Shown in pieces: positions 1-7,981 of a DNA stretch of 64,000 nt. Position 1 is the first letter of the stretch, and every line of letters starts with the position of its first letter. The DNA is from an uncultured Spirochaetaceae bacterium (GTDB taxonomy: Bacteria > Spirochaetota > Spirochaetia > Sphaerochaetales > Sphaerochaetaceae), in NCBI GenBank assembly GCA_944388955.1, contig CALXKJ010000004.1, forward strand, positions 81,892 through 145,891, given 5' to 3'. The position numbers were made by a program, and so were the translations under genes. The notes under the pieces are model-generated. The model ran no database searches, had not been told where the DNA came from, and saw only the letters and a program-made list of their open reading frames with translations.

Positions 1-2
1 AG

Positions 3-335
3 CGCGGTGGCTATGTAAGGAATATCCGCATCCGCGATTCCCAATCCCCATGCGTCACCATCCATTCCGTTCCTTACAATGATGATGGAATCCCATCTCC
101 GGATACACCAATATTCTCAGATATGTCATTCGAGAACCTGACACTCACAGGTATAAAACATGACAACATCACCGGTCAGGTCTCGAAAATCCACGCGATT
201 GACATCGAGGGTTTCGAGAAGGAAGGCCATGAGATAAGGAATATCAGCTTCCTGAATCCGAAAATCAGAAGCGGAGCCTCTATACATATCACAAGAGCAA
301 TCGATGTGACTATCTCCGATCTTTCATCATTCTGA
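3..335 (+). CDS. Glycoside hydrolase family 28 (polygalacturonase-like), C-terminal part
   Basis: The reading frame is open from the window edge, so the N-terminal part and catalytic Asp residues lie outside. The visible 110 residues begin RGGYVRNIRIRD and continue with FSDMSFENLTLTG, a pattern typical of the last coils of the GH28 right-handed beta-helix, where each coil repeats N-I-x-F/I-x-N. GH28 enzymes cleave galacturonan in pectin. The gene runs into the convergent GH115 gene, and the two stop codons overlap by 26 bp. Family assignment is inferred from the repeat pattern; substrate cannot be decided from this fragment. Confidence 0.72.
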   Translation, partial: RGGYVRNIRIRDSQSPCVTIHSVPYNDDGIPSPDTPIFSDMSFENLTLTGIKHDNITGQVSKIHAIDIEGFEKEGHEIRNISFLNPKIRSGASIHITRAIDVTISDLSSF

Positions 336-2298
336 TGTATTTCAGATACATATCGTATGCGTTCATCCTCTTCTCGTAATTTGTGATGAGCGCTACGCCC
401 TTGTCTTCATCAGAATAAGTAAGATATCTATGCCATTTCCAGAAGCCAGGACCATCCCCGATAATCCTCACCCATTCCATGAGGCTCTTCATAAGCTCTG
501 CCATGCTGTCCGTATCCGTAAGCGCGTCATTTGAATAGAAGCCTTCCCACTTTCCCGAGGCAGAGGCTCTGAGGCTTCCGATTGCCTTCTCATATTCCGA
601 AGCGGCATCACCAAGAGCAATAAAGCATTCCAGAATCTTTCCCTTTGAGAATAGCTTATATGAATCGACAAAACTGAGAACTGCAGAGGAGGCATGAACA
701 TACCATGCCACCGCAGCGCCAAGATCGGAAATCATAAGAGACGATGTGTTTTTCATATCCTCATGGAGTGATGAGTAAAGACGGTGGCTTCTCTCCATCA
801 TCCCCTGCAGATAATCCATCTGCTCAGAAAGAGGTGCATCAAGGATAAATGAGAAATCAGGGCTTCTTTCCTCGCCTTTTACCCAAGATGTGGCAAGCAT
901 CCTCACAGGATAGGCAAAGGCCTGATCACCGCCTTTATTGTCCTCATGCATACCGAATGCTGGAGAAGCATCTGCATAACGCTCAGTATATGAAATGAAA
1001 TCATCGGGTGTGTCTGTGAAATATAGAGAGGCATAAGCTCTCAGAGATTTCAGATATTCCGCTCTGCCGTTCCTCCAGAAGTCAGCAAGAAGTGAGATAG
1101 CGCTGAGGTGCGGTTTAACATTCGATACATTCACCATGATCATACTGCGTATACCGCTTTCATACGCGCTATTCAGCGATGAGGAGATAAAAGAATAAGA
1201 AACAGGAGTCGGCGTTAAATGGTTCGCGGCCTGAAGGTCATAGAATGAGACATGATAATACATACCATTCTCAGAAGAGGCATCAGAGGGAATAGGAAGA
1301 GAAATCTCCCTTGGATCATCATTGCCATTCCGTCTTGTGACCATAGCCCCATATCCGTTGTCCGCGAACAGCTTAATAGTACCTGAAGGAAGTTCTAGCA
1401 GGCCTTTTCTATAGAAGTTCACTGATTCGCTATAGATATTGTAAGCAAAGACGGCATCAGGATCGTATTCCCGCACAAGCTCAGCCTGCTCAGCTATTAT
1501 CCTGTTGATAAGTCCTGCCCTCTTCTCATCTGTGTCATAAGCTTCATCATCATCCCAGAATGGCTTATCACCCTGTCCTCGGAAACCAAGTGTCCATACA
1601 ATCTTCATACCCTTCTGTTTCGCCACAGCCTCTCTCCAGAGTTTCCTGTAAAGCTCAGAATGTGTGATGAAGGATGGGGTTTTGCCAGGAAATGCACGGC
1701 TGAACATCTCAGCGCCAAGAGGCTCTGCATGATGATGCGTAATCCACAGCCCCATTGACGATGCAAGCGGGGCAAAGCGTCTTGCATCCCTGTCAGTCCC
1801 CGGTATCACGATATTCCCGCCAAGGCGGAGAAGCGCCTCCATGGCCATCTCCCAGGAAAGCGTATCAGATCCATATGGTCTCCAGCCGAGAAAGAGAACT
1901 TCATCGTTTATAAACCAGCCCCTGAAACGATAAGCACAGCAAATGCTTTCGGCATGGGAGAAATGGACGGTTTTCTCTTTGTCTTTCACAAACTTCTGGT
2001 CGTTCCAGAACCATAGCGGCTTGATACCAAGTGTCTCCCGGCTTATATAAAGAAGGGCATAGACAGCGCCCAGCTCATCACCGGCTTTCACAGATACAAC
2101 GTCAACAGCATCTATCGTCCACTGCTCAGAATCAAGGGAATCATCTTTCCCGATTACAATACTGACACCTGGAATCGATGATGTCTCAACCGTCATGGAG
2201 ATATCACGGGACATGCGTGAAATAGCTTTCTCGATTACAGAAGACTGCTGGAAGCTCCCAATGGCTTCTACAGTTGTATTGGAGGTGATTCTTACCAT
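310..2298 (-). CDS. Glycoside hydrolase family 115 (xylan alpha-glucuronidase-like)
   Basis: This 662-residue protein matches the GH115 layout: an N-terminal beta domain with a GDELGAVYALLYIS stretch, then the catalytic region with RGWFINDEVLFLGW (about residue 123), WTLGFRGQGDKPFW (about 235), YNIYSESVNFY and YYHVSFYDLQAANHL. GH115 enzymes release 4-O-methyl-glucuronic acid from xylan. No signal peptide is visible, so it probably acts in the cytoplasm on imported oligosaccharides. At 662 residues it is shorter than many GH115 enzymes, which often carry an extra C-terminal domain. It neighbours a GH28 gene, pointing to plant cell-wall use. A GAGAAT box lies 6 nt before the ATG with TTGCCT 17 bp upstream and no Shine-Dalgarno, so it looks leaderless. 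Confidence 0.85.
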   Translation of the reverse strand: MVRITSNTTVEAIGSFQQSSVIEKAISRMSRDISMTVETSSIPGVSIVIGKDDSLDSEQWTIDAVDVVSVKAGDELGAVYALLYISRETLGIKPLWFWNDQKFVKDKEKTVHFSHAESICCAYRFRGWFINDEVLFLGWRPYGSDTLSWEMAMEALLRLGGNIVIPGTDRDARRFAPLASSMGLWITHHHAEPLGAEMFSRAFPGKTPSFITHSELYRKLWREAVAKQKGMKIVWTLGFRGQGDKPFWDDDEAYDTDEKRAGLINRIIAEQAELVREYDPDAVFAYNIYSESVNFYRKGLLELPSGTIKLFADNGYGAMVTRRNGNDDPREISLPIPSDASSENGMYYHVSFYDLQAANHLTPTPVSYSFISSSLNSAYESGIRSMIMVNVSNVKPHLSAISLLADFWRNGRAEYLKSLRAYASLYFTDTPDDFISYTERYADASPAFGMHEDNKGGDQAFAYPVRMLATSWVKGEERSPDFSFILDAPLSEQMDYLQGMMERSHRLYSSLHEDMKNTSSLMISDLGAAVAWYVHASSAVLSFVDSYKLFSKGKILECFIALGDAASEYEKAIGSLRASASGKWEGFYSNDALTDTDSMAELMKSLMEWVRIIGDGPGFWKWHRYLTYSDEDKGVALITNYEKRMNAYDMYLKYIRMMKDRR

Positions 2299-2304
2299 GC
2301 AGAA

Positions 2305-2351
2305 ATTCTCGCATCATCTGCCTTTTCAGGCAACTTCATTGGCTGTAGACT
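2305..2351. promoter_or_regulatory. Interlocked divergent promoters for GH115 and the ABC ATPase
   Basis: On the minus strand TTGCCT (2333-2328) and GAGAAT (2310-2305) are 17 bp apart, ending 6 nt from the GH115 ATG. On the plus strand TTTTCA (2323-2328) and TAGACT (2346-2351) are 17 bp apart, ending 7 nt from the ABC gene ATG. The two promoters share the same 60 bp, and neither start codon has a Shine-Dalgarno. The boxes are seen; promoter activity is inferred. Confidence 0.5.
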
Positions 2352-2358
2352 TACGGCA

Positions 2359-3819
2359 ATGGAAAGCGCGCTTGAAATCAGGAATCTCAATGTAAGCTAT
2401 AACAGCATAAAAGCTGTCAGAGGCGTATCGCTTACTCTCGAGAGAGGAACGATAACAGCGCTTATCGGGGAATCAGGCGCGGGAAAAAGCACTGTCGCAT
2501 CAGCTATTATCGGTCTCCTTCCTAGAAACGCAACAGCCGAGGGGGAAATCATCTATAAAGGCCAGAATCTCCTTGGCTCAGATGAGAAAACACTCAGGTG
2601 TATCAGAAAAAAAAGTATCGCACTCATACCGCAGAGCCATATGGCAGCACTTGAGCCGATGAATAAAGCCGTATCCATTCTCAAATGGAAAACAGCACAC
2701 AGCAATCAAAAGGATAAAAGCTATATCAATGCTGTACTTGCCAGCGCTGGCATAGACAATCCTGAAAGGATTCTCTCATCCTATCCTGAAGATCTCTCAG
2801 GCGGCACAAGGCAGAGAATACTTATAGCCTCCGCACTCGCTTCCGATACAGATATAATTATCGCAGATGAGATGACAAGCGCCCTCGATGCCCCATTGAG
2901 GAAGGAAATGTCCTCGCTCCTTGTATTCCTCGCAAAAGAAAAAGGAATCACTGTGCTCATGATCACACATGACATAGAGATGGCTATCTCATTCTCAGAT
3001 TCCATCGCTGTGATGAAAGATGGGATAATCACTGAATACGGACCAAGAGAGAAAATAGCAGCAAAGCCATCCGATGCCTATACAAGAGATCTCATCCTCT
3101 CGCATTTTTCCAGAACCAACAATAAAGAAAAGCAGCAGAGCATCATTCTCAGAGCTTCAGATATCTCAAAACGCTACAGCTCAATCGAGGCAATATCATC
3201 ATTATCCCTAACTCTTTCACAAGGCGAGATACTGGGAATCGCTGGTGCATCGGGTGCGGGCAAGACCACGCTTCTGAGAATACTCTCGTCCCTTGAGGCT
3301 CCGGATTCAGGCACTGTCACCGCTGAAAGAAAGACAATGATGGTATTCCAGGATTCATACCATTCTCTGGATGGGACGATGAATGTCATCACCCTTGTTT
3401 CCGAGCCTATGATAATCAGGGGCATAAAGAAAAAAGAAGCGAGAGAGAAAGCAACTCATTTTCTACATCTATCGCACGTGGACGAAAGCCTTTTCCTTAA
3501 ATACCCCGCTTCGCTTTCTGGCGGAGAAAGAGCCCGAGTCCAGATAGCCAGAGCATTAGCGGCAGACGCCCAGATACTCCTTCTCGATGAGCCATTCTCA
3601 TCGCTTGACAGGATTTCCACATCACAGATTCTAACCACTCTCTCCTCTCTGAGAGATAACGGCACATCAATGATTATCGTAAGCCATGACGCATCATTCC
3701 TGCTGGATGCAGCAGACAGGATGATCATCATGAAAGATGGTGCGAAAATAAAGGAAGGCACTCCATCTGAAATGAGAGCTTCCTCAGATCCATATATATC
3801 TTTTCTACTTCACTCCTAA
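2359..3819 (+). CDS. Fused dual ABC transporter ATPase (oligopeptide/dipeptide type)
   Basis: Two complete ABC ATPase domains sit in one 486-residue chain. Domain 1 (about 5-240) has Walker A GESGAGKST, signature LSGGTRQR and Walker B IIIADEMTSALD. Domain 2 (about 260-486) has GASGAGKTT, LSGGERARVQIA and ILLLDEPFSSLD. The arrangement equals a compact DppD-DppF fusion, as in YliA/GsiA-like ATPases that power peptide, nickel or oligosaccharide import. The usual C-terminal oligopeptide-binding extension is very short. No permease or solute-binding protein is adjacent, so the partner must be elsewhere. The substrate is unknown. The start ATG lies 7 nt after a TAGACT box. Confidence 0.85.
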   Translation: MESALEIRNLNVSYNSIKAVRGVSLTLERGTITALIGESGAGKSTVASAIIGLLPRNATAEGEIIYKGQNLLGSDEKTLRCIRKKSIALIPQSHMAALEPMNKAVSILKWKTAHSNQKDKSYINAVLASAGIDNPERILSSYPEDLSGGTRQRILIASALASDTDIIIADEMTSALDAPLRKEMSSLLVFLAKEKGITVLMITHDIEMAISFSDSIAVMKDGIITEYGPREKIAAKPSDAYTRDLILSHFSRTNNKEKQQSIILRASDISKRYSSIEAISSLSLTLSQGEILGIAGASGAGKTTLLRILSSLEAPDSGTVTAERKTMMVFQDSYHSLDGTMNVITLVSEPMIIRGIKKKEAREKATHFLHLSHVDESLFLKYPASLSGGERARVQIARALAADAQILLLDEPFSSLDRISTSQILTTLSSLRDNGTSMIIVSHDASFLLDAADRMIIMKDGAKIKEGTPSEMRASSDPYISFLLHS

Positions 3820-3823
3820 TCTG

Positions 3824-3829
3824 TATAGT
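3824..3829 (+). promoter_or_regulatory. -10 box of the DUF2786 gene
   Basis: TATAGT ends 8 nt before the ATG at 3838, with TTTTCT 17 bp upstream and no Shine-Dalgarno, giving a predicted leader of 0-2 nt. The short 18-bp gap from the ABC gene contains this box. Confidence 0.4.
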
Positions 3830-3837
3830 CACATAAA

Positions 3838-4872
3838 ATGGACAGGATAATCAGGGTTCGGAGTACAAAGCTCGACAAGGAAGAGGAAAGTCTCAAGGCT
3901 ATCGGAAGGCAGAAAGAGGCGGAACTCAGGGAGAATGGAATTCTCCTCAGCCGCGAGACGCTTTTCAAAGAGCTCATCATCGCCCCGCTGGCGGAGAAAG
4001 GAAAACTCGGATACTTCGACTCAAGACAGAAGACCATAGTCATTTCAGAAGAGCTTGTTTCCTCAGCATCCTGGGATGATACAGTAAATGTGCTTATCCA
4101 CGAAATGGGACACGCTTTAGACTACCTACAGCATGGGAATCTTGAGCATTCGGAGTCATTCAGGAAGTGCTGTGCCCTTCTCGGTATCGCTCCGGGCTTT
4201 GAGAAAAGCAAGGTCAGAATCTCTTTGAAGCAGAATGACAAGGAGAAAGATAAAGTCAGAAAACTTCTCGCGCTCTCTTCTTCGCCATTCGAGAACGAAG
4301 CAGCAGAAGCGATAAAGAAAGCGAAGGAATTGATGGCAGGGAAAGACATCAAGATTGATGATGAGGATGACGAGAAGATATACATGGTCTCTCTATTTGA
4401 GGCTGAGCGTTTCCCATCATACGTGAAAGCCTTGATTAACTATATATCAGAGTCTACAGGCATATACCCTGTACTTGAGCATCGCGATGCGACAATGAAA
4501 GCCGCTGTCATCTATGGCACCCTTGAGGAAGTGGAAGCTTCGATATATCTCTGGGATTATCTTGTGTCATCTTCCGAGATGGAGATAGCGAAGCTGCGAT
4601 GCAAGGGAATGAGCATCACAAAAGACAGCTTCATACGCGGTGCTATCGCGGCACTGAAATCAAAGACTGAGGATTCCGCTTCAGATCATGCGATCATGCT
4701 TCTGAGAAACGAGAATGAGGAAAGGGCTCTTAAGATAGTCTTCAGGGACATAAAGCTCAGGACAAGGAAGTATTACAGCCGCGGAGGTGACGCGAGAAGC
4801 TTCAGCATGGGACAGGGTTTCGGAAGCAAACTATCTGTACCTGAAAGAATCGGACGAAAACGTATAGAATAG
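3838..4872 (+). CDS. DUF2786 protein with SprT-like HExxH metallopeptidase region
   Basis: The 344-residue protein has two parts. Residues 40-120 contain NVLIHEMGHALDYLQHG, an HExxH zinc motif at 88-92 with more His just downstream (99, 104), as in SprT/ImmA-like metallopeptidases. Residues 137-170 match the DUF2786 signature (KVRKLLALSSSPFENEA followed by EAIKKAKELM). The C-terminal part (about 185-335) resembles the region that usually follows DUF2786 and ends in a basic tail. DUF2786 proteins occur in phages and mobile islands and their role is unknown. The gene sits between an ABC ATPase and an IS605 element. Assignment of both domains is good; a protease activity is inference. Confidence 0.75.
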   Translation: MDRIIRVRSTKLDKEEESLKAIGRQKEAELRENGILLSRETLFKELIIAPLAEKGKLGYFDSRQKTIVISEELVSSASWDDTVNVLIHEMGHALDYLQHGNLEHSESFRKCCALLGIAPGFEKSKVRISLKQNDKEKDKVRKLLALSSSPFENEAAEAIKKAKELMAGKDIKIDDEDDEKIYMVSLFEAERFPSYVKALINYISESTGIYPVLEHRDATMKAAVIYGTLEEVEASIYLWDYLVSSSEMEIAKLRCKGMSITKDSFIRGAIAALKSKTEDSASDHAIMLLRNENEERALKIVFRDIKLRTRKYYSRGGDARSFSMGQGFGSKLSVPERIGRKRIE

Positions 4873-4884
4873 TTTTCCTGACTG

Positions 4885-5092
4885 CTCCCACAGGCAAGCC
4901 TGTGGGGTTCTGGTGGATAGGCTTGCACCATGTCCGTACACCATTCTCAGGCTTTGGGACCAGGGCTGCCGCCCAGAGCACCTGAACTGCCGGCCAAGCA
5001 CCCCGTTGAGCACATTAGCGGCCGGCTTCTGCCTTTCGGCATGGAGAGACAGTCAGCTCCCCCATATTATATCCATCTTCCTTCTGACTCTT
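4885..5092 (-). ncRNA. Candidate omega RNA (right-end RNA) of the IS605 TnpB
   Basis: The 200 nt downstream of the tnpB stop are non-coding and fold into separate hairpins when read on the minus strand: TGCC-GAAA-GGCA (5041-5030), GCCGGCC/GGCCGGC arms (5026-5020 and 4995-4989) and CCCACAGGC/GCCTGTGGG (4906-4887). TnpB omega RNAs are known to cover the tnpB 3' end and right end, with the guide taken from the flank. That would place the guide just below about 4885, over the final codons of the DUF2786 gene. The hairpins are seen; the RNA is inferred. Confidence 0.5.
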
Positions 5093-6722
5093 AAGTTTCT
5101 CCTTCTTGAACCCTTATTCCGCTGTTGAGCACTTTCTTCCCTGAAAGCCTTATCCTTTCCATTTCCTCTTCATGCATCCTGTTTATGGATGTGAAACTTT
5201 TAGTACAGCTCATCCCATCAATAATCAGCTCTCCCGTATCATCAAATGAGGCATTGTAAAGGAGGAATGAGGAATACAGGTCCCTCTGCACTGCTGTGCC
5301 ATCTGAAAGGGTGAACATCCTCTGTGACAATTTCCTCTTCACATACTCTCCATTTGTGTGGTCATACTGGGAAGCCCTGTAGCCATATGGAACTTCAATG
5401 TACCTTCCTCCTGTCAGGGTGAACTTCATTTCAGCCTGGCTCTGGAAGTATCCGGGACAGCGGTTCCTTATCGACTTGCCGAATCTTTTCTTCCTGTTTG
5501 CCTTTCCCGTCTTTTCATTGACTGATGTCTCCTTTGAACGGATCATCAGCTTCCTTGCATTCCTCGGCTCTGTGATGAAGACGTCTCCAAGGCTCCTTAT
5601 GTGGTTCACATCCTCCCTGATGGCTAGATGGCGGTTTATGGAGTTCTTCCTCTGAAATCCGGAAAGCTTTTTCCTGTCCTCCATATAGTTCTTCGAGAAC
5701 GTCCATTTCCTGGATCCTTTCTTCACCGTTCCATCATCATTGAAGTTGTCCGGATTCATGGCTCTCCTTGAACGGTCGAGCTTCCGCAGCAGGAGCCTCT
5801 CCTTACGCTCGCTTCCGGTGATCGCTTCACCTCTCTCGGCAAGATTCCTGAGACCGCATTCCTTGTCGGAGGTGTAGGCGATCGTCTGGGTGCCGATGTC
5901 ACAGCCGACAACGCCTCTACCATACTTATGACGGGGAGATCCATCCTTGCTGAACTTCCTCTTTGCCTTTCCTTCAATGGTCAGATGTATGAAGACCCTC
6001 AGCCTTCCTCTTATCACTTCGCACTTCAATGCTGCATAGCATGGACGGCTAGTGTCAGGGATCTCCCCTGTCTCCTTGAAGAGCTTCACTGCCTTTGCTT
6101 CAATATCTTCGCTGTGCGCCAGATAATTGAGTACGGCATTCACCTCATCTTCTTCGAACTGATCAGTTATAATGGGTGAAAAGGTCATGCCGCTGCAGGA
6201 GAAAACCAGCCGCCCATCAATGTTCTTGACCGTTATGATCCTCTCAATCTGCTTGGCCCTGAGAATGGGAAGCTCTCCTCTCTTTGAGAAGCGGAGCATC
6301 TTTCCATCAGCGTAGATGACCTTCTCGACACCCTTCCAGATATCTTCTGCACGTGTGAGAGCAAATACACTGGGAAGACTATACTTCTTGCCGATTGGGA
6401 TCATCGCCCTCCTGCAATAATCCCAACTGGCTCCATACTCAGCCTGCATCACATTCATCTGGGCAGAAAGATGAGACTTCAAAGCATTGTCATTATTCTC
6501 ACACGCTCTGCCATAGAGGGCTTTCAGCTTCCTGTACCGCTTCGTCCTCAGAAGCTGCTCTATGCTGTTCCTCATTATGGCAATGAGCTCATTCCCTGCA
6601 AGACGAAGCCTGTTCGAGATGTTGAAAAGCCTTCTCTTGTCGTCCTCAGCCATGCAAGCCTCGATCACGAGGACATGCCTGCTGCTTTTCTTCCTCAGCA
6701 GATTAAGATCATCGTTCGCCAC
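5091..6722 (-). CDS. tnpB: TnpB RNA-guided nuclease-like protein, zinc ribbon missing
   Basis: The 543-residue protein has a split RuvC-like nuclease: VVGCDIGTQTIAY (D275), VFITEPRNARKL (E385) and QRDLYSSFLLYN (D481), in the positions of the D-E-D triad of TnpB/Cas12. The segment 450-480, where TnpB normally has two CxxC pairs, contains no cysteine at all (ASQYDHTNGEYV follows the usual SQ). A 60-residue C-terminal extension follows. It uses a GTG start at 6722, preceded by GAGGAG 7 nt upstream, and overlaps tnpA by 14 bp. TnpB proteins are omega-RNA-guided DNA nucleases that favour retention of the element. Whether this variant is active is unknown. Confidence 0.85.
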   Translation of the reverse strand: MANDDLNLLRKKSSRHVLVIEACMAEDDKRRLFNISNRLRLAGNELIAIMRNSIEQLLRTKRYRKLKALYGRACENNDNALKSHLSAQMNVMQAEYGASWDYCRRAMIPIGKKYSLPSVFALTRAEDIWKGVEKVIYADGKMLRFSKRGELPILRAKQIERIITVKNIDGRLVFSCSGMTFSPIITDQFEEDEVNAVLNYLAHSEDIEAKAVKLFKETGEIPDTSRPCYAALKCEVIRGRLRVFIHLTIEGKAKRKFSKDGSPRHKYGRGVVGCDIGTQTIAYTSDKECGLRNLAERGEAITGSERKERLLLRKLDRSRRAMNPDNFNDDGTVKKGSRKWTFSKNYMEDRKKLSGFQRKNSINRHLAIREDVNHIRSLGDVFITEPRNARKLMIRSKETSVNEKTGKANRKKRFGKSIRNRCPGYFQSQAEMKFTLTGGRYIEVPYGYRASQYDHTNGEYVKRKLSQRMFTLSDGTAVQRDLYSSFLLYNASFDDTGELIIDGMSCTKSFTSINRMHEEEMERIRLSGKKVLNSGIRVQEGET

Positions 6723-7131
6723 TCTTCTGCTCCTCTATGTATTTCTTTACCGTCGCCTCGCTCACATGCCCCACCGATGAGATGAAATATCCCCTGGACC
6801 ACAGGACACCGCATCTCGAATAGAACCTCTTCAGCTTCGGGAAAGCCCTGAACATCTCCACCGCGCTTATGCTCTTGAGCGTTCTCACGACATCACATGG
6901 CGCAACCGTCTGCGGGCAGTCCACGAATATGTGTATATGGTCGCTCATCACTTCAAGAGCCTTGATGGCATAGCCATACTTCATGCAGATGCCCTCAAGT
7001 ATACTCTTCAGCTCAGCCTCCACATCCCCTTCAAGGACATCAAACCTGAACTTCGGACACCATATGATGTGATACTGAACAAGATACTTGCAGTGAGAAG
7101 CACTGTGGTATCCATCATTTCCCATCGCCAT
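6709..7131 (-). CDS. tnpA: IS200/IS605 Y1 transposase TnpA
   Basis: The 140-residue protein matches single-domain Y1 HUH transposases in length. It has the HUH motif SDHIHIFVDCP (H65, H67) and the catalytic tyrosine at Y131 in VSEATVKKYIEEQ. It cuts and joins single-stranded DNA at the hairpin ends. There are two possible starts, 7131 and 7125; the second has GGGGG at a better spacing (6 nt). It overlaps the upstream RHH-like gene and the downstream tnpB, so the three are translationally linked. All key residues are present, so transposition activity is plausible. Confidence 0.93.
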   Translation of the reverse strand: MAMGNDGYHSASHCKYLVQYHIIWCPKFRFDVLEGDVEAELKSILEGICMKYGYAIKALEVMSDHIHIFVDCPQTVAPCDVVRTLKSISAVEMFRAFPKLKRFYSRCGVLWSRGYFISSVGHVSEATVKKYIEEQKSGER

Positions 7132-7297
7132 CCCCCAGCTGGAACTTCTCCTTTATCGCCCGCCTCATGAGGTCGAGGAATGTGACTGTCCTGCCTTCCT
7201 CCACAGAGTATATCCTGGCAAGGTTCTCAAGTTCCTTCTTCCATTCTCCAGGAATGGCGATGTTTATCTGTACATTCTCTGATCTTGGTCGTGCCAT
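7115..7297 (-). CDS. Small ribbon-helix-helix-like protein at the head of the IS605 operon
   Basis: This 60-residue protein begins MARPRSENVQINIAIPGEWK and continues with an amphipathic helix (ELENLARIYSVEEG) and a second helix (TFLDLMRRAIKEKF). A short beta strand with alternating residues followed by two helices is the ribbon-helix-helix pattern of small DNA-binding repressors. It has a good Shine-Dalgarno (AAGGAG, 5 nt before ATG) and a strong promoter overlapped by a 10-bp palindrome. It overlaps tnpA by 11-17 bp. An autorepressor of the transposon is the simplest reading, but an RHH fold is an inference from sequence pattern alone. Confidence 0.6.
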   Translation of the reverse strand: MARPRSENVQINIAIPGEWKKELENLARIYSVEEGRTVTFLDLMRRAIKEKFQLGDGDGK

Positions 7298-7308
7298 CGG
7301 GTCTCCTT

Positions 7309-7345
7309 ATACATATATTGTCTAACTGATATATGTATTCGTCAA
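7309..7345 (-). promoter_or_regulatory. IS605 operon promoter embedded in a 10-bp palindrome (operator)
   Basis: On the minus strand TTGACG (7345-7340) and GACAAT (7322-7317) are separated by 17 bp. The arms ATACATATAT (7309-7318) and ATATATGTAT (7329-7338) form a perfect inverted repeat with a 10-nt loop that covers the spacer and the -10 box. A repressor bound there would block RNA polymerase. The loop region could also serve as the left-end hairpin recognised by TnpA. Confidence 0.6.
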
Positions 7346-7356
7346 CTTTTTTTTCT

Positions 7357-7384
7357 TTGCTGTCTTCTCCAACAAAGCTATAAT
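7357..7384 (+). promoter_or_regulatory. Leaderless promoter of the PPOX-like gene
   Basis: TTGCTG (7357-7362), a 16-bp spacer and a perfect TATAAT (7379-7384) are followed after exactly 6 nt (CCGGAT) by the ATG at 7391. There is no room for a Shine-Dalgarno. It lies only 12 bp from the divergent IS605 promoter. Confidence 0.65.
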
Positions 7385-7390
7385 CCGGAT

Positions 7391-7966
7391 ATGGAAGAAA
7401 TGCATATCTGCCAGAGCTGCGGAAGAATCATTGATTCGCCGGAACTGTTCGGCACTCATGGCGACGGACACAGAAACGAGGATTACTGCATCAATTGTTT
7501 TAAGAACGGCGTCTTCTCATGCAGTTCAGAGGTTGTACAGCCTGTTGGCCTCAAGCGATGGATGAAAGATGAGGACAAGGCTTCATGGATCCTTGACAGG
7601 TGCGGCTATGTAACACTCTCAACCATCAATGAGGAGGGATTTCCCCGCCCCGTCGCAATAGATGTCATAGCGCATGATGGGATAAGGGAGATATGGATGA
7701 CGACATACCGCAACTCGGCAAAGGCAAGGCATCTCATGGTCAATCGGAAAGCCGGAATCTCATTTGTCAGGGAAGCTGACAGCGCGAGTCTCACGGGGAA
7801 AGCTGAAGTCGTTACAGACAAGGATACGCTGAGACGATATTGGAAAGACTTCTTTTCCCACTATTATCCTGATGGTCCATACGATGAGAACTACTGTCTC
7901 ATCAGGTTCTCCACACAGAAAGCTAGACTATGGATTGATGGCAAGCATTCTGTCATCACATTCTGA
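7391..7966 (+). CDS. Zinc-ribbon plus pyridoxamine-phosphate-oxidase-like flavin-binding protein
   Basis: The 191-residue protein has an N-terminal ribbon with CQSCG and CINCF pairs (residues 7-37), as in the putative zinc-ribbon family often fused to PPOX domains. A split-barrel PPOX-like domain (about 60-190) has YVTLSTINEEGFPRPV and MTTYRNSAKARHL. It resembles general stress protein 26-type proteins that bind FMN or F420 and act as small reductases. The specific reaction is unknown. It is a single gene, with a leaderless promoter upstream and a hairpin terminator just after the stop. Confidence 0.78.
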   Translation: MEEMHICQSCGRIIDSPELFGTHGDGHRNEDYCINCFKNGVFSCSSEVVQPVGLKRWMKDEDKASWILDRCGYVTLSTINEEGFPRPVAIDVIAHDGIREIWMTTYRNSAKARHLMVNRKAGISFVREADSASLTGKAEVVTDKDTLRRYWKDFFSHYYPDGPYDENYCLIRFSTQKARLWIDGKHSVITF

Positions 7967-7981
7967 ATCTGTTGCTTTCAT

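Larger units (their letters stand above)
4880..7345 (-). mobile_element. IS200/IS605-family element with RHH-like gene, tnpA and tnpB
   Basis: Three genes read on the minus strand, overlapping one another: an RHH-like ORF, a Y1 HUH transposase and tnpB. The left end (7298-7345) holds a promoter buried in a 10-bp inverted repeat; the right end (4887-4906) holds a perfect 9-bp hairpin with arms CCCACAGGC and GCCTGTGGG. Subterminal hairpins rather than terminal inverted repeats are expected of this family. The exact tips and target site cannot be fixed from one copy; the limits given are approximate. It lies between the stop of the DUF2786 gene and the promoter of the PPOX gene, damaging neither. 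Confidence 0.8.

Noticed and set aside
6471..6785. Plus-strand ORFs opposite tnpB/tnpA
   Set aside because: Antisense shadows of the transposon genes with no coding signals.
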